Shown here: piece after piece, positions 1 through 5,094 of the stretch | Position numbering within the stretch: position 1 is the stretch's first letter | Layout: each line of letters begins with the position of its first letter | Program-made: the position numbers and the translations under genes | Notes under the pieces: generated by a model | The model's input: the letters and a program-made list of their open reading frames with translations, nothing else | Told to the model about the DNA's origin: nothing | The model's database searches: none | DNA from: Maricaulis sp. | Lineage (GTDB): Bacteria > Pseudomonadota > Alphaproteobacteria > Caulobacterales > Maricaulaceae | Reading direction: 5' to 3' | Length of the DNA stretch: 5,094 bases | NCBI GenBank assembly: GCA_002694345.1 | Contig: NZLV01000013.1 | Span: forward strand, 1 to 5,094

Positions 1-1008
1 ACGAAGATCGGTGACCCGTCCGGCGAGGACAAGACGCGCTCCATGCTGGATGATGCGGCCATCGAAGAAAACATCCAGGGCATCCTGAAACCCTTCCGCC
101 CGCTGATCTCGATCGGCGAAGGCGAGACGGATGCCGTCGTCGTCAATAATGACGAATGGCTGTCCGAGTTCGGCTATCTGGAATTCCTGCGGAAGTTCGG
201 CCCGCATTTCACCATCAACCGGATGATGACTTTCGACTCGGTGAAACTGCGCCTGGAACGGGAACAGCCCCTCACCTTCCTGGAATTCAACTACATGCTG
301 TTGCAGGCAGTCGATTTCCTGGAACTGAACAAGCGCTATGGCTGCACGCTGCAGCTGGGTGGCGGCGACCAGTGGGGCAATATCGTCAATGGTGTCGAGC
401 TTTGCCGCCGGGTCGACCAGAAGGAAGTCTTTGGCTTCACCACGCCGCTGATCACGACCGCGTCGGGTGCGAAGATGGGCAAGACGGCGGATGGCGCGGT
501 CTGGCTCAATGCCGACATGCGCAGCCCGTATGAATACTGGCAGTTCTGGCGCAATACCGAAGATGCCGATGTCGGCCGCTTCCTGCGCCTGTTCACCGAT
601 GTCCCGCTTGAGGAGATCGCGCAGCTGGAAGCGCTGGAAGGCGCCGCCATCAATGACGCCAAGGTGCGCCTGGCCAATGAAGCCACAGCGCTGCTGCACG
701 GTGCCGATGCGGCCCGTGAGGCCGAGGCGACGGCGAAGGCCACCTTTGCGGCCGGCGGAGCAGGCGATGCCCTGCCGACCGTCACCTTCACGCCGGATGG
801 CGAGACCACGATCACCACGCTGTTCGTGGAGAGCGGTCTGGCCGCGTCGAACGGGGAAGTGCGCCGTCACATCAAGGCCGGCGCCGCCAAGGTGAATGAC
901 CAGCCGCTGAGCGATCCCTTCCTGCCGGCCACGGCAGATCTGCTGGTGGATGGCGCGATCAAGCTGTCGATCGGCAAGAAGCGTCACGCCCTCGCCAAGC
1001 CCGCCTGA
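1..1008 (+). CDS. tyrS: Tyrosine--tRNA ligase (TyrRS), C-terminal part, truncated by the left window edge
   Basis: Cytoplasmic class I aminoacyl-tRNA synthetase that joins tyrosine to tRNA-Tyr using ATP. The reading frame is open from base 1, so 335 codons are visible. Bacterial TyrRS is usually about 400-430 residues, so some 80 N-terminal residues with the HIGH-type motif lie outside the window. Visible in order: the end of the nucleotide-binding fold (IGDPSG at the very start); the tyrosine-binding segment YMLLQAVDF (about 292-318), which keeps the Y, Q and D equivalent to E. coli Tyr175, Gln179 and Asp182; QLGGGDQWGNI (352-384), holding the Gln equivalent to Gln201; the KMSKS loop as KMGKT (472-486); the anticodon-binding helical region; and a C-terminal S4 RNA-binding domain (about 805-993, around GEVRRHIKAG). 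The usual GGSDQW reads GGGDQW here, and the usual aromatic in QAYD/QGYD is Val. Otherwise the gene looks intact. It ends in TGA, abutting the stop codon of the convergent gene. Identification is very secure. Confidence 0.97.
   Translation, partial: TKIGDPSGEDKTRSMLDDAAIEENIQGILKPFRPLISIGEGETDAVVVNNDEWLSEFGYLEFLRKFGPHFTINRMMTFDSVKLRLEREQPLTFLEFNYMLLQAVDFLELNKRYGCTLQLGGGDQWGNIVNGVELCRRVDQKEVFGFTTPLITTASGAKMGKTADGAVWLNADMRSPYEYWQFWRNTEDADVGRFLRLFTDVPLEEIAQLEALEGAAINDAKVRLANEATALLHGADAAREAEATAKATFAAGGAGDALPTVTFTPDGETTITTLFVESGLAASNGEVRRHIKAGAAKVNDQPLSDPFLPATADLLVDGAIKLSIGKKRHALAKPA
922..937 (-). terminator. Very weak candidate hairpin beyond the YhdP-like stop, inside tyrS
   Basis: CTGCCG-GCCA-CGGCAG is a perfect 6-bp inverted repeat with a 4-nt loop, 71 nt past the YhdP-like stop in the minus-strand direction and within the S4-domain codons of tyrS. 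No T tract follows on the minus strand, so it does not look like a classical intrinsic terminator. It could stabilise or pause a 3' end. It may also be chance. Confidence 0.12.
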
Positions 1009-1011
1009 TCA
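1006..1011. other. Zero-spacing convergent stop junction (TGATCA)
   Basis: The TGA of tyrS (1006-1008, plus strand) and the TGA of the YhdP-like gene (1011-1009, minus strand) lie back to back and form the palindrome TGATCA. There is no intergenic base between the two coding regions, so each transcript's termination signal and 3' end must lie inside the other gene or depend on Rho. Confidence 0.95.
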
Positions 1012-4000
1012 GTCTCCATCATCCGGTTCGGGCGCATCCGGCTGGGTCTCGGGCTCGGCCGGGGCTTCTGGCTGTGCCTGCGGCACTTGTTCGGCACGTT
1101 CGCGCGCGGCGCGCTCTGCGGCCGTGCCTTCGAATATCCGCCGCAGGACACCGGGTGCGAACACAGCCAGCGGATTGGCGAACACGGTCAGGCTGTCGAA
1201 CGGGCCTTCCACGGAATAGGTGATCCCGATCACGCCCTCGCCCGGCCGTGAGACCAGGATGTCGCCGATCACCGGCACATCGGCGAACAGGGAATTGACC
1301 ACATAAGAGGGTGCCAGATTGCCATCGATGGCGGCGATCTCGGACTGGAAGTCCACGGTGCCGGCAGCCGTCACGCCCAGAGAATTCCCCGCCGCGCGGG
1401 CCTCGCCCAGGGTCAAAAGACCATCCTCATACAAGAGGTCGGCTTCGACCCGTTCGAAACTGATGCCTTCCCCGTTGAGCAGGGCGGCCAGGCCCTGGAA
1501 GGAGCCGGCAGCGAGGATACGCGCCAGGACGGGGACCCGGATCAGTGTCAGATCGGAGATTTCCATGCGGGCGGTGAGCGGCCCTTCCGTACCCAGCGGC
1601 GGCGCCGATCCCAGCACGGCCAGGCGCCCGCCCATGGCATAGTCTTCCCAGCCGAACACCGACGCGACCCGTTCCACGGACGGGGCCTGGACGCGGAATT
1701 CCCGCGCGCCTCCGGCTTCCGTGGCGCCGAAGAAAGCCTGCAAGGGCCCGTCCATGGACTGGCCGGAGATCGAGACGGCCCGCACCCCGGCTGCTTCAGA
1801 CCGCCAGATCAGATTGAAATTGTCGAGCACGCTGCGTTCGGACAGGATCACCCGGCCCACATCGAGATCGATCGACAGGGGCAAGCCCCCTCCACCGCCC
1901 TCGCCCAGAGAGGTCAGCTGCGCCACGAAATCACTGGCGTCCACAAACCGGCCATTGACCTGCAATTGGAGCGGCACGTCCGGTCCGGAGGGGATGACCA
2001 TCTCTCCCTCCACATCGGCCAGGCCTTCCAGTTGGAAGCGATCAAAAGCCATGCGCTCCAGCCGCCCCTCCGGCGACAGGTCCGCAACGGCGCTCAACTC
2101 CAGTCCGGGCGCGGACACCGCAATCCGGTCGAGCAGATAGCGGCCATCCTCGTCCGTGGTCAGGGTGATGTCCGCTTCGCCCGCTTCACCGGCCGGCTTG
2201 GACCAGACGCTGCCGGGCATTTCCAGCAGGGCATCAGTGAGGTCCGCGTGGAGATCGACCGCCCGGAAGTCCAGCCCGTCGGATATGGCCGACGCGGTCA
2301 CCCGGACCGGACCGTCAAACCAACGGCGCACAGGAATGTTGAACGCATCGAGCGTGCGCGCGCTGACATTTGCGTCCATCTCGATCCGGGTAGACGCCTC
2401 ACCCTCCGGCAAACCGAAGGACTCATGCCAGCGGATAGCGACCGGCGTGTCCATGATTTCCGCCGTCCCGCGCGCCTCCAGACCCGCCTGGCTGGCGGAG
2501 ATCTCGACCGTGCCACCGGTCAGGGAGAAAGGCATGCCCGGCACGGCCAGGCTGGCATTCTCGATCGCACCATCAATGAAGAAGGGGATGTCCTCGGGCG
2601 GCACGTCGGTGAGCATGGCGCGGCGGATTTCAAAGCGCATCTCGCCCTCACCGCCCACGGCCTGCGGATCGATGCCATAGTCGGACACCAGATAGAGCGG
2701 GTCCTGATCAATCAGACCGAGAATGTCGGAGGCGCGTCCATGCGCGACGCCGCCATAGCGGGCGACCGCGCCTTTCGGATTGAGGCGGGGAATGTCGACG
2801 AAGCCCTCGGTCAGGCGAATATCGCCAATGCGGCCGCTGTCCAGTTCCACCTCGAACGCATTGCCCCGCAGTACGGCGCTGCCATTGGCCGCCTCGAGCG
2901 GCGTCATCGTGGAAATGTAGAGGACGTCGGCATTCTCGAAGTCGAAGCTGAGCGTGAGCCGCTCATCGTCCATGAATTCGCGCTCGATATCGCTGGGCAG
3001 AAGGTCCAGATCGAAATGCGCGTTGAAGAACCGCCCGCCCAGAATGCGCTCGGCCACCCACTCACGGGCGCTGTCGGCCAACTCGACCGGCCAGTAGGCC
3101 AGCACGGTCTCCGGCTGGACATCACCATTGATCGGACCGTTGAGTTGCAGATGCGGCAGCCACAGGCCACTTGGGCGTTGTTCCAGCCGGGTCGCGCCGG
3201 TCAGCTCGGCGGTAATGCCGGAGATGTTCACGGTCAGGCGGGTCAGGTCCGCGGCGAACTCATCGAGGCGAAGCTCGCCCTCAGCCAGCAGGGATTCCCA
3301 TTGCGGATTGACCTCGAACACCGGCCCGATATCGACAAAGCCTTCGCCGATATCCAGCCGGAAATGGCCGCGCATCGGCAGCGCGCCCACATAACCGCCC
3401 AGATCCGTGACCTCGCCGGTCATGTCGAGCTGCATGAGCTCGGAATCGACATGGCCCTCATGAACGGTCAGGACCGAGCGGACCGGATCGAAACTGGCGG
3501 AGAAGCGGGCGCCGCGCATGGCGCGCGCCTCGCCATCGGTGAGGATCAGGCCTTCGCCCACATCCAGGGTCACCGAGGCCGTCTGGATGCCGGACGTGCG
3601 CGTGGCGTCCATGACGATGTCGAAGGCGACCGGCGCATCCAGGGCGCGCAGGGGCGAAAGCGGGCCGTTGCCCGGCAGGACGCCGGCGGGCGACAGATCC
3701 TCGACCCGGGCTGAAAGAAGCAAGCTTTGCAGGTCTGCCCCCGCCTGCAGACGGACCTCGACCGGGGCAAAGCCGGACGGCGTCGCCATGCTGCCGGCGA
3801 TATCCAGTTGCAGGCGGTTTTCGTCGCGCTCGAAATCAACGCCCGCATCATCCAGCAGCCAGGCAATGCCGGCCTGTTCGTCGACGACATGGACGGTGGC
3901 GTCCTGGATACGGATATGCCGCAAACGACCCAGCCGGCTGGTCGCCGCCTGGGGTTCTTCGAGTATCTGGAACAGGCTGGCACTGTCATCCCCGCCGCGT

Positions 4001-4464
4001 TCCGGCAGGCGGGCCTGTTCGGCAATCCGCGCGACACCGCCCAGACCGGCCCCCACAGCGCCGTCCTGGCGTCGCACGAAGGACAGTGACCCGCCTTCGA
4101 CTTCAAAAGAGACCGGTTCCATCCGCCCCAGCAGAAGCGCGTCGGCGGCCAGCCCGGCCTCGATCCGGGGCGCGCGGGTGATGACCTGTCCCTGCGCATC
4201 CGCCACAGCCACGTCCAGCGCCGTGATGATCAAGGCATGGGTTTGCGTATCGAAACGGGCTTCCAGCTGGCCCAGAGCCACGACCTCACCCTCGAAGGCA
4301 TCCGCCAGCATGCGTTGGGCATCTTCACGCAGGAAGTCGAGCTCGACCGGTCCGCTGGACAGGCGCCACAGCACGGCCCCGACACCAAAGATCAACAGGG
4401 CCAGAAGGACGGCGACCGCCTCGAGCAGGTAGATGAGGCTCCAGCGGAGGGACTTTCTCAGCAT
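1009..4464 (-). CDS. YhdP-family AsmA-like protein (DUF3971-type core, AsmA-like C-terminal domain), inner-membrane anchored
   Basis: A 1151-residue protein probably working as a periplasmic bridge for phospholipid transport between inner and outer membranes, the role established for E. coli YhdP with TamB and YdbH. Residues 1-8 are basic (MLRKSLRW), followed by one hydrophobic segment at about 9-34 that should anchor the N terminus in the inner membrane with the rest in the periplasm. The body is rich in short alternating beta-strand-like stretches. A segment at about 448-490 (ETVLAYWPVELADSAREWV, then ILGGRFFNAHFDLDL) matches my memory of the DUF3971/YhdP core, as does GSAVLRGNAFEVELDSGRI (528-546). 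Residues about 960-1115 resemble the AsmA-like C-terminal domain (ARILAAGSFQGLAALLNGEG). The last 25 residues (1127-1151) are an acidic Pro/Glu/Ala/Gln tail. The protein has no Cys and only three Lys (4, 564, 756). E. coli YhdP is about 1266 residues, so length fits. The start at 4464 is chosen because it includes the membrane anchor; its Shine-Dalgarno is weak (GGGG, 7 nt upstream). Family call is from remembered patterns; function is inferred from family. Confidence 0.88.
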   Translation of the reverse strand: MLRKSLRWSLIYLLEAVAVLLALLIFGVGAVLWRLSSGPVELDFLREDAQRMLADAFEGEVVALGQLEARFDTQTHALIITALDVAVADAQGQVITRAPRIEAGLAADALLLGRMEPVSFEVEGGSLSFVRRQDGAVGAGLGGVARIAEQARLPERGGDDSASLFQILEEPQAATSRLGRLRHIRIQDATVHVVDEQAGIAWLLDDAGVDFERDENRLQLDIAGSMATPSGFAPVEVRLQAGADLQSLLLSARVEDLSPAGVLPGNGPLSPLRALDAPVAFDIVMDATRTSGIQTASVTLDVGEGLILTDGEARAMRGARFSASFDPVRSVLTVHEGHVDSELMQLDMTGEVTDLGGYVGALPMRGHFRLDIGEGFVDIGPVFEVNPQWESLLAEGELRLDEFAADLTRLTVNISGITAELTGATRLEQRPSGLWLPHLQLNGPINGDVQPETVLAYWPVELADSAREWVAERILGGRFFNAHFDLDLLPSDIEREFMDDERLTLSFDFENADVLYISTMTPLEAANGSAVLRGNAFEVELDSGRIGDIRLTEGFVDIPRLNPKGAVARYGGVAHGRASDILGLIDQDPLYLVSDYGIDPQAVGGEGEMRFEIRRAMLTDVPPEDIPFFIDGAIENASLAVPGMPFSLTGGTVEISASQAGLEARGTAEIMDTPVAIRWHESFGLPEGEASTRIEMDANVSARTLDAFNIPVRRWFDGPVRVTASAISDGLDFRAVDLHADLTDALLEMPGSVWSKPAGEAGEADITLTTDEDGRYLLDRIAVSAPGLELSAVADLSPEGRLERMAFDRFQLEGLADVEGEMVIPSGPDVPLQLQVNGRFVDASDFVAQLTSLGEGGGGGLPLSIDLDVGRVILSERSVLDNFNLIWRSEAAGVRAVSISGQSMDGPLQAFFGATEAGGAREFRVQAPSVERVASVFGWEDYAMGGRLAVLGSAPPLGTEGPLTARMEISDLTLIRVPVLARILAAGSFQGLAALLNGEGISFERVEADLLYEDGLLTLGEARAAGNSLGVTAAGTVDFQSEIAAIDGNLAPSYVVNSLFADVPVIGDILVSRPGEGVIGITYSVEGPFDSLTVFANPLAVFAPGVLRRIFEGTAAERAARERAEQVPQAQPEAPAEPETQPDAPEPDDGD
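1074..1091 (+). terminator. Very weak candidate terminator hairpin for tyrS, inside the convergent gene
   Basis: GTGCC-TGC-GGCAC forms a perfect 5-bp stem with a 3-nt loop at 1074-1086, followed by TTGTT. It starts 65 nt after the tyrS stop codon, within the codons for the start of the YhdP-like acidic tail. The stem is short and the T tract is interrupted, so a chance match is quite possible. Confidence 0.17.
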
Positions 4465-4480
4465 TCGCCTGCCCCAACCG

Positions 4481-4494
4481 CAGTCCGCAGACTG
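4481..4494. repeat. Short perfect inverted repeat in the divergent intergenic region
   Basis: CAGTC-CGCA-GACTG is a perfect 5-bp inverted repeat with a 4-nt spacer. It lies 16 bp upstream of the YhdP-like start codon and touches the candidate bcp -35 element. It could be a small regulator half-site pair or a hairpin in the YhdP-like mRNA leader. Its arms are short enough to arise by chance in GC-rich DNA. Confidence 0.3.
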
Positions 4495-4522
4495 GACGCA
4501 CCGCGCGGAAAACGCATGTTAC
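4493..4522 (+). promoter_or_regulatory. Weak candidate promoter for bcp
   Basis: TGGACG (4493-4498, 4 of 6 to TTGACA, and close to the TTGACG-type -35 of alphaproteobacterial housekeeping promoters) is followed after 18 nt by TGTTAC (4517-4522, 3 of 6 to TATAAT). Transcription would begin near 4529 with a leader of about 38 nt. The intergenic region must contain a bcp promoter, but this match is poor and other positions are possible. Confidence 0.22.
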
Positions 4523-4547
4523 ACCCATCAACCCGCATCCGCGGCAA
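4518..4547 (-). promoter_or_regulatory. Weak candidate promoter for the YhdP-like gene
   Basis: Read on the minus strand, TTGCCG (4547-4542) and TGTAAC (4523-4518) are 18 nt apart, each matching the -35 or -10 consensus at 4 of 6 positions. The -10 element overlaps the candidate -10 of bcp on the other strand, so if both are real the two promoters would compete for RNA polymerase. The leader would be about 47 nt. Support is by eye only. Confidence 0.2.
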
Positions 4548-4554
4548 CAAGCGC

Positions 4555-4560
4555 AAGAGG
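4555..4560 (+). promoter_or_regulatory. Ribosome binding site of bcp
   Basis: AAGAGG, continuing into G at 4561, lies 6 nt before the ATG at 4567. It matches the anti-Shine-Dalgarno of 16S rRNA well and is the best ribosome binding site in the window. It decides the bcp start in favour of 4567 over the longer in-frame possibility at 4237, which is antisense to the neighbouring coding sequence. Confidence 0.75.
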
Positions 4561-4566
4561 GATAGG

Positions 4567-5040
4567 ATGAGCGAACTCAAGACCGGCGACCTAGCTCCGA
4601 CTTTCAAACTGCCCGGCGATGGCGGCGAGGATATCGACCTGGCCGACTTCCGGGGTCAAAACGTTGTGCTCTATTTCTACCCGAAAGACGATACGCCCGG
4701 CTGCACAACAGAAGCCATCAACTTCACCGGGGCACACGCGGATTTCGAGGCCGCCAACACTGTCATCATCGGCGCGTCCAAGGATAGCGTGAAACGGCAT
4801 GATAATTTCAAGGCCAAACATGAGCTGGCGGTGCGTCTGGTCTCCGATGTCGAGGGCGAGCTTTGCGAAGCCTATGGCGTCTGGGTGCTCAAGAAGCTCT
4901 ATGGCCGGGAATACATGGGCATTGAGCGCGCCACCTTCCTGATCGACAAGGACGGCAAGATTGCCCGCGTCTGGCGCAAGGTGAAGGTGAAGGGCCATGC
5001 CGAGGACGTGCTGGACGCCGTCCGCGAACTGAATGGCTGA
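4567..5040 (+). CDS. bcp: Thioredoxin-dependent thiol peroxidase, Bcp/PrxQ-type peroxiredoxin
   Basis: Cytoplasmic peroxiredoxin of 157 residues, the normal Bcp/PrxQ length, that reduces H2O2 and organic or lipid hydroperoxides. The thioredoxin fold starts with GDLAPTFKLPG and DLADFRGQNVVLYFYPKDDTPGC. The peroxidatic cysteine is Cys46 in PxxxTxxC (Pro39, Thr43, Cys46), and the conserved active-site Arg is Arg121 in GIERATFLID. Later family-typical stretches are DSVKRHDNF and YGVW. The usual resolving cysteine five residues after Cys46 is Ile51, and the alternative helix-3 position (NFC in some PrxQ proteins) is Lys82. The only other cysteine is Cys100, matching E. coli Cys99, which is not the resolving residue there. 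It may therefore act as a 1-Cys enzyme or resolve through Cys100 or an external thiol. The ATG at 4567 has a good Shine-Dalgarno (AAGAGG); an in-frame ATG at 4237 would add 110 residues unlike any peroxiredoxin, antisense to the neighbouring gene. It is divergent from the YhdP-like gene and overlaps the next frame by 8 bp. Confidence 0.96.
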   Translation: MSELKTGDLAPTFKLPGDGGEDIDLADFRGQNVVLYFYPKDDTPGCTTEAINFTGAHADFEAANTVIIGASKDSVKRHDNFKAKHELAVRLVSDVEGELCEAYGVWVLKKLYGREYMGIERATFLIDKDGKIARVWRKVKVKGHAEDVLDAVRELNG

Positions 5041-5094
5041 CCACGCCGACATGCCGGACAGCCTTTTTGAAGGCGCACGCCGCGTGCTGGAAAC
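5033..5094 (+). CDS. Start of an unidentified protein overlapping the bcp stop, truncated by the right window edge
   Basis: The ATG at 5033 lies inside the last codons of bcp (ATGGCTGA, where TGA is the bcp stop) and opens a frame that stays open to the window end. It encodes MADHADMPDSLFEGARRVLE plus a partial codon. No Shine-Dalgarno is evident before it, so translation would depend on ribosomes finishing bcp, as is typical for an operon with 4-8 bp overlaps. A second in-frame ATG at 5051 is an alternative start, also without a clear ribosome binding site. The stretch SLFEGARRVLE looks like the beginning of an amphipathic helix and vaguely recalls the first helix of ferritin-like DUF455 proteins, but about 20 residues are far too few to assign a family. 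That an ORF starts here is likely; its identity is unknown. Confidence 0.6.
   Translation, partial: MADHADMPDSLFEGARRVLE

Noticed and set aside
336..818. 160-codon minus-strand frame opposite tyrS
   Set aside because: Ser/Ala/Pro-rich shadow frame; the plus strand carries unmistakable TyrRS motifs across the same bases.
1880..1910. C-rich run (GGGGG at residues about 856-860 of the YhdP-like protein) considered as a repeat or slippage site
   Set aside because: The glycine codons are mixed and the run contains no long homopolymer, so it is best read as a short flexible glycine loop, not a phase-variable tract.
1966..3714. A 582-codon open frame on the plus strand, antisense to the YhdP-like gene, with further open stretches in the same frame at 3727-4089 and 4237 onward
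   Set aside because: It is in exact codon register with the minus-strand gene, so its stops would require TTA, CTA or TCA codons in that gene, which are rare in GC-rich genomes. The predicted product is rich in His, Arg, Gln and Gly with no recognisable domain, as expected for a shadow frame.
3518..4432. 304-codon Ser/Arg/Ala-rich plus-strand frame
   Set aside because: Its low-complexity Ser/Arg/Pro composition is typical of an out-of-register antisense frame of a GC-rich gene; it lies wholly inside the well-supported minus-strand coding region.
4237..5040. Longer version of Bcp starting 110 codons upstream
   Set aside because: The extra residues are antisense to the N-terminal codons of the YhdP-like gene and resemble no peroxiredoxin. 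The strong ribosome binding site at 4555-4560 and the normal family length support 4567.
4591..5052. 153-codon minus-strand frame opposite bcp
   Set aside because: It is the codon-register antisense shadow of bcp, has no ribosome binding site or domain, and bcp itself has clear catalytic motifs.
1..5094. Search by eye for tRNA or rRNA genes, CRISPR repeats, insertion-sequence ends, toxin-antitoxin pairs or riboswitches
   Set aside because: Coding sequence fills nearly the whole window, the only intergenic stretch is 102 bp, and no repeated units or RNA-gene signatures were seen.

Overview
The window is an ordinary-looking stretch of a GC-rich bacterial chromosome. By eye the GC content is above 60 percent, with strong G/C preference at third codon positions. 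The style of the three identifiable proteins (a KMGKT-type bacterial tyrosyl-tRNA synthetase, a YhdP/AsmA-like envelope protein with a DUF3971-type core, and a PrxQ/Bcp peroxiredoxin of the form common in Alphaproteobacteria) suggests an alphaproteobacterium, perhaps in the Caulobacterales/Maricaulales/Hyphomonadaceae neighbourhood. That placement is an inference from sequence feel, not from a search. There are no mobile elements, CRISPR arrays, tRNA or rRNA genes, and no sign of recent transfer.

Layout. Positions 1-1008 (+) hold the C-terminal part of tyrS, cut by the left edge of the window. Positions 1009-4464 (-) hold one large gene for an inner-membrane-anchored, mostly periplasmic YhdP-family protein of 1151 residues. 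It converges on tyrS with no spacer: the two TGA stop codons together form the palindrome TGATCA at 1006-1011. Positions 4465-4566 are a 102-bp divergent intergenic region that must hold the start signals of both the YhdP-like gene and bcp. Positions 4567-5040 (+) hold a complete bcp/prxQ peroxiredoxin gene. From 5033 a further reading frame overlaps the bcp stop codon by 8 bp and runs off the right edge, so bcp is probably the first gene of a translationally coupled operon. No stretch longer than about 100 bp lacks a gene.

How the genes relate. TyrRS is a housekeeping translation enzyme. The YhdP-like protein probably belongs to the AsmA-like bridge proteins that carry phospholipid toward the outer membrane. 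Bcp/PrxQ reduces hydroperoxides, including fatty-acid hydroperoxides in the characterised E. coli enzyme. A link between the last two (envelope lipid supply and lipid-peroxide removal) is possible but rests only on their divergent arrangement.

No clearly new system is visible. The points worth a second look are the zero-spacing convergent stop junction, the cysteine-free and almost lysine-free YhdP-like protein, the loss of both usual resolving-cysteine positions in the peroxiredoxin, two substitutions next to the tyrosine-binding residues of TyrRS, and the overlapping start of the gene after bcp.
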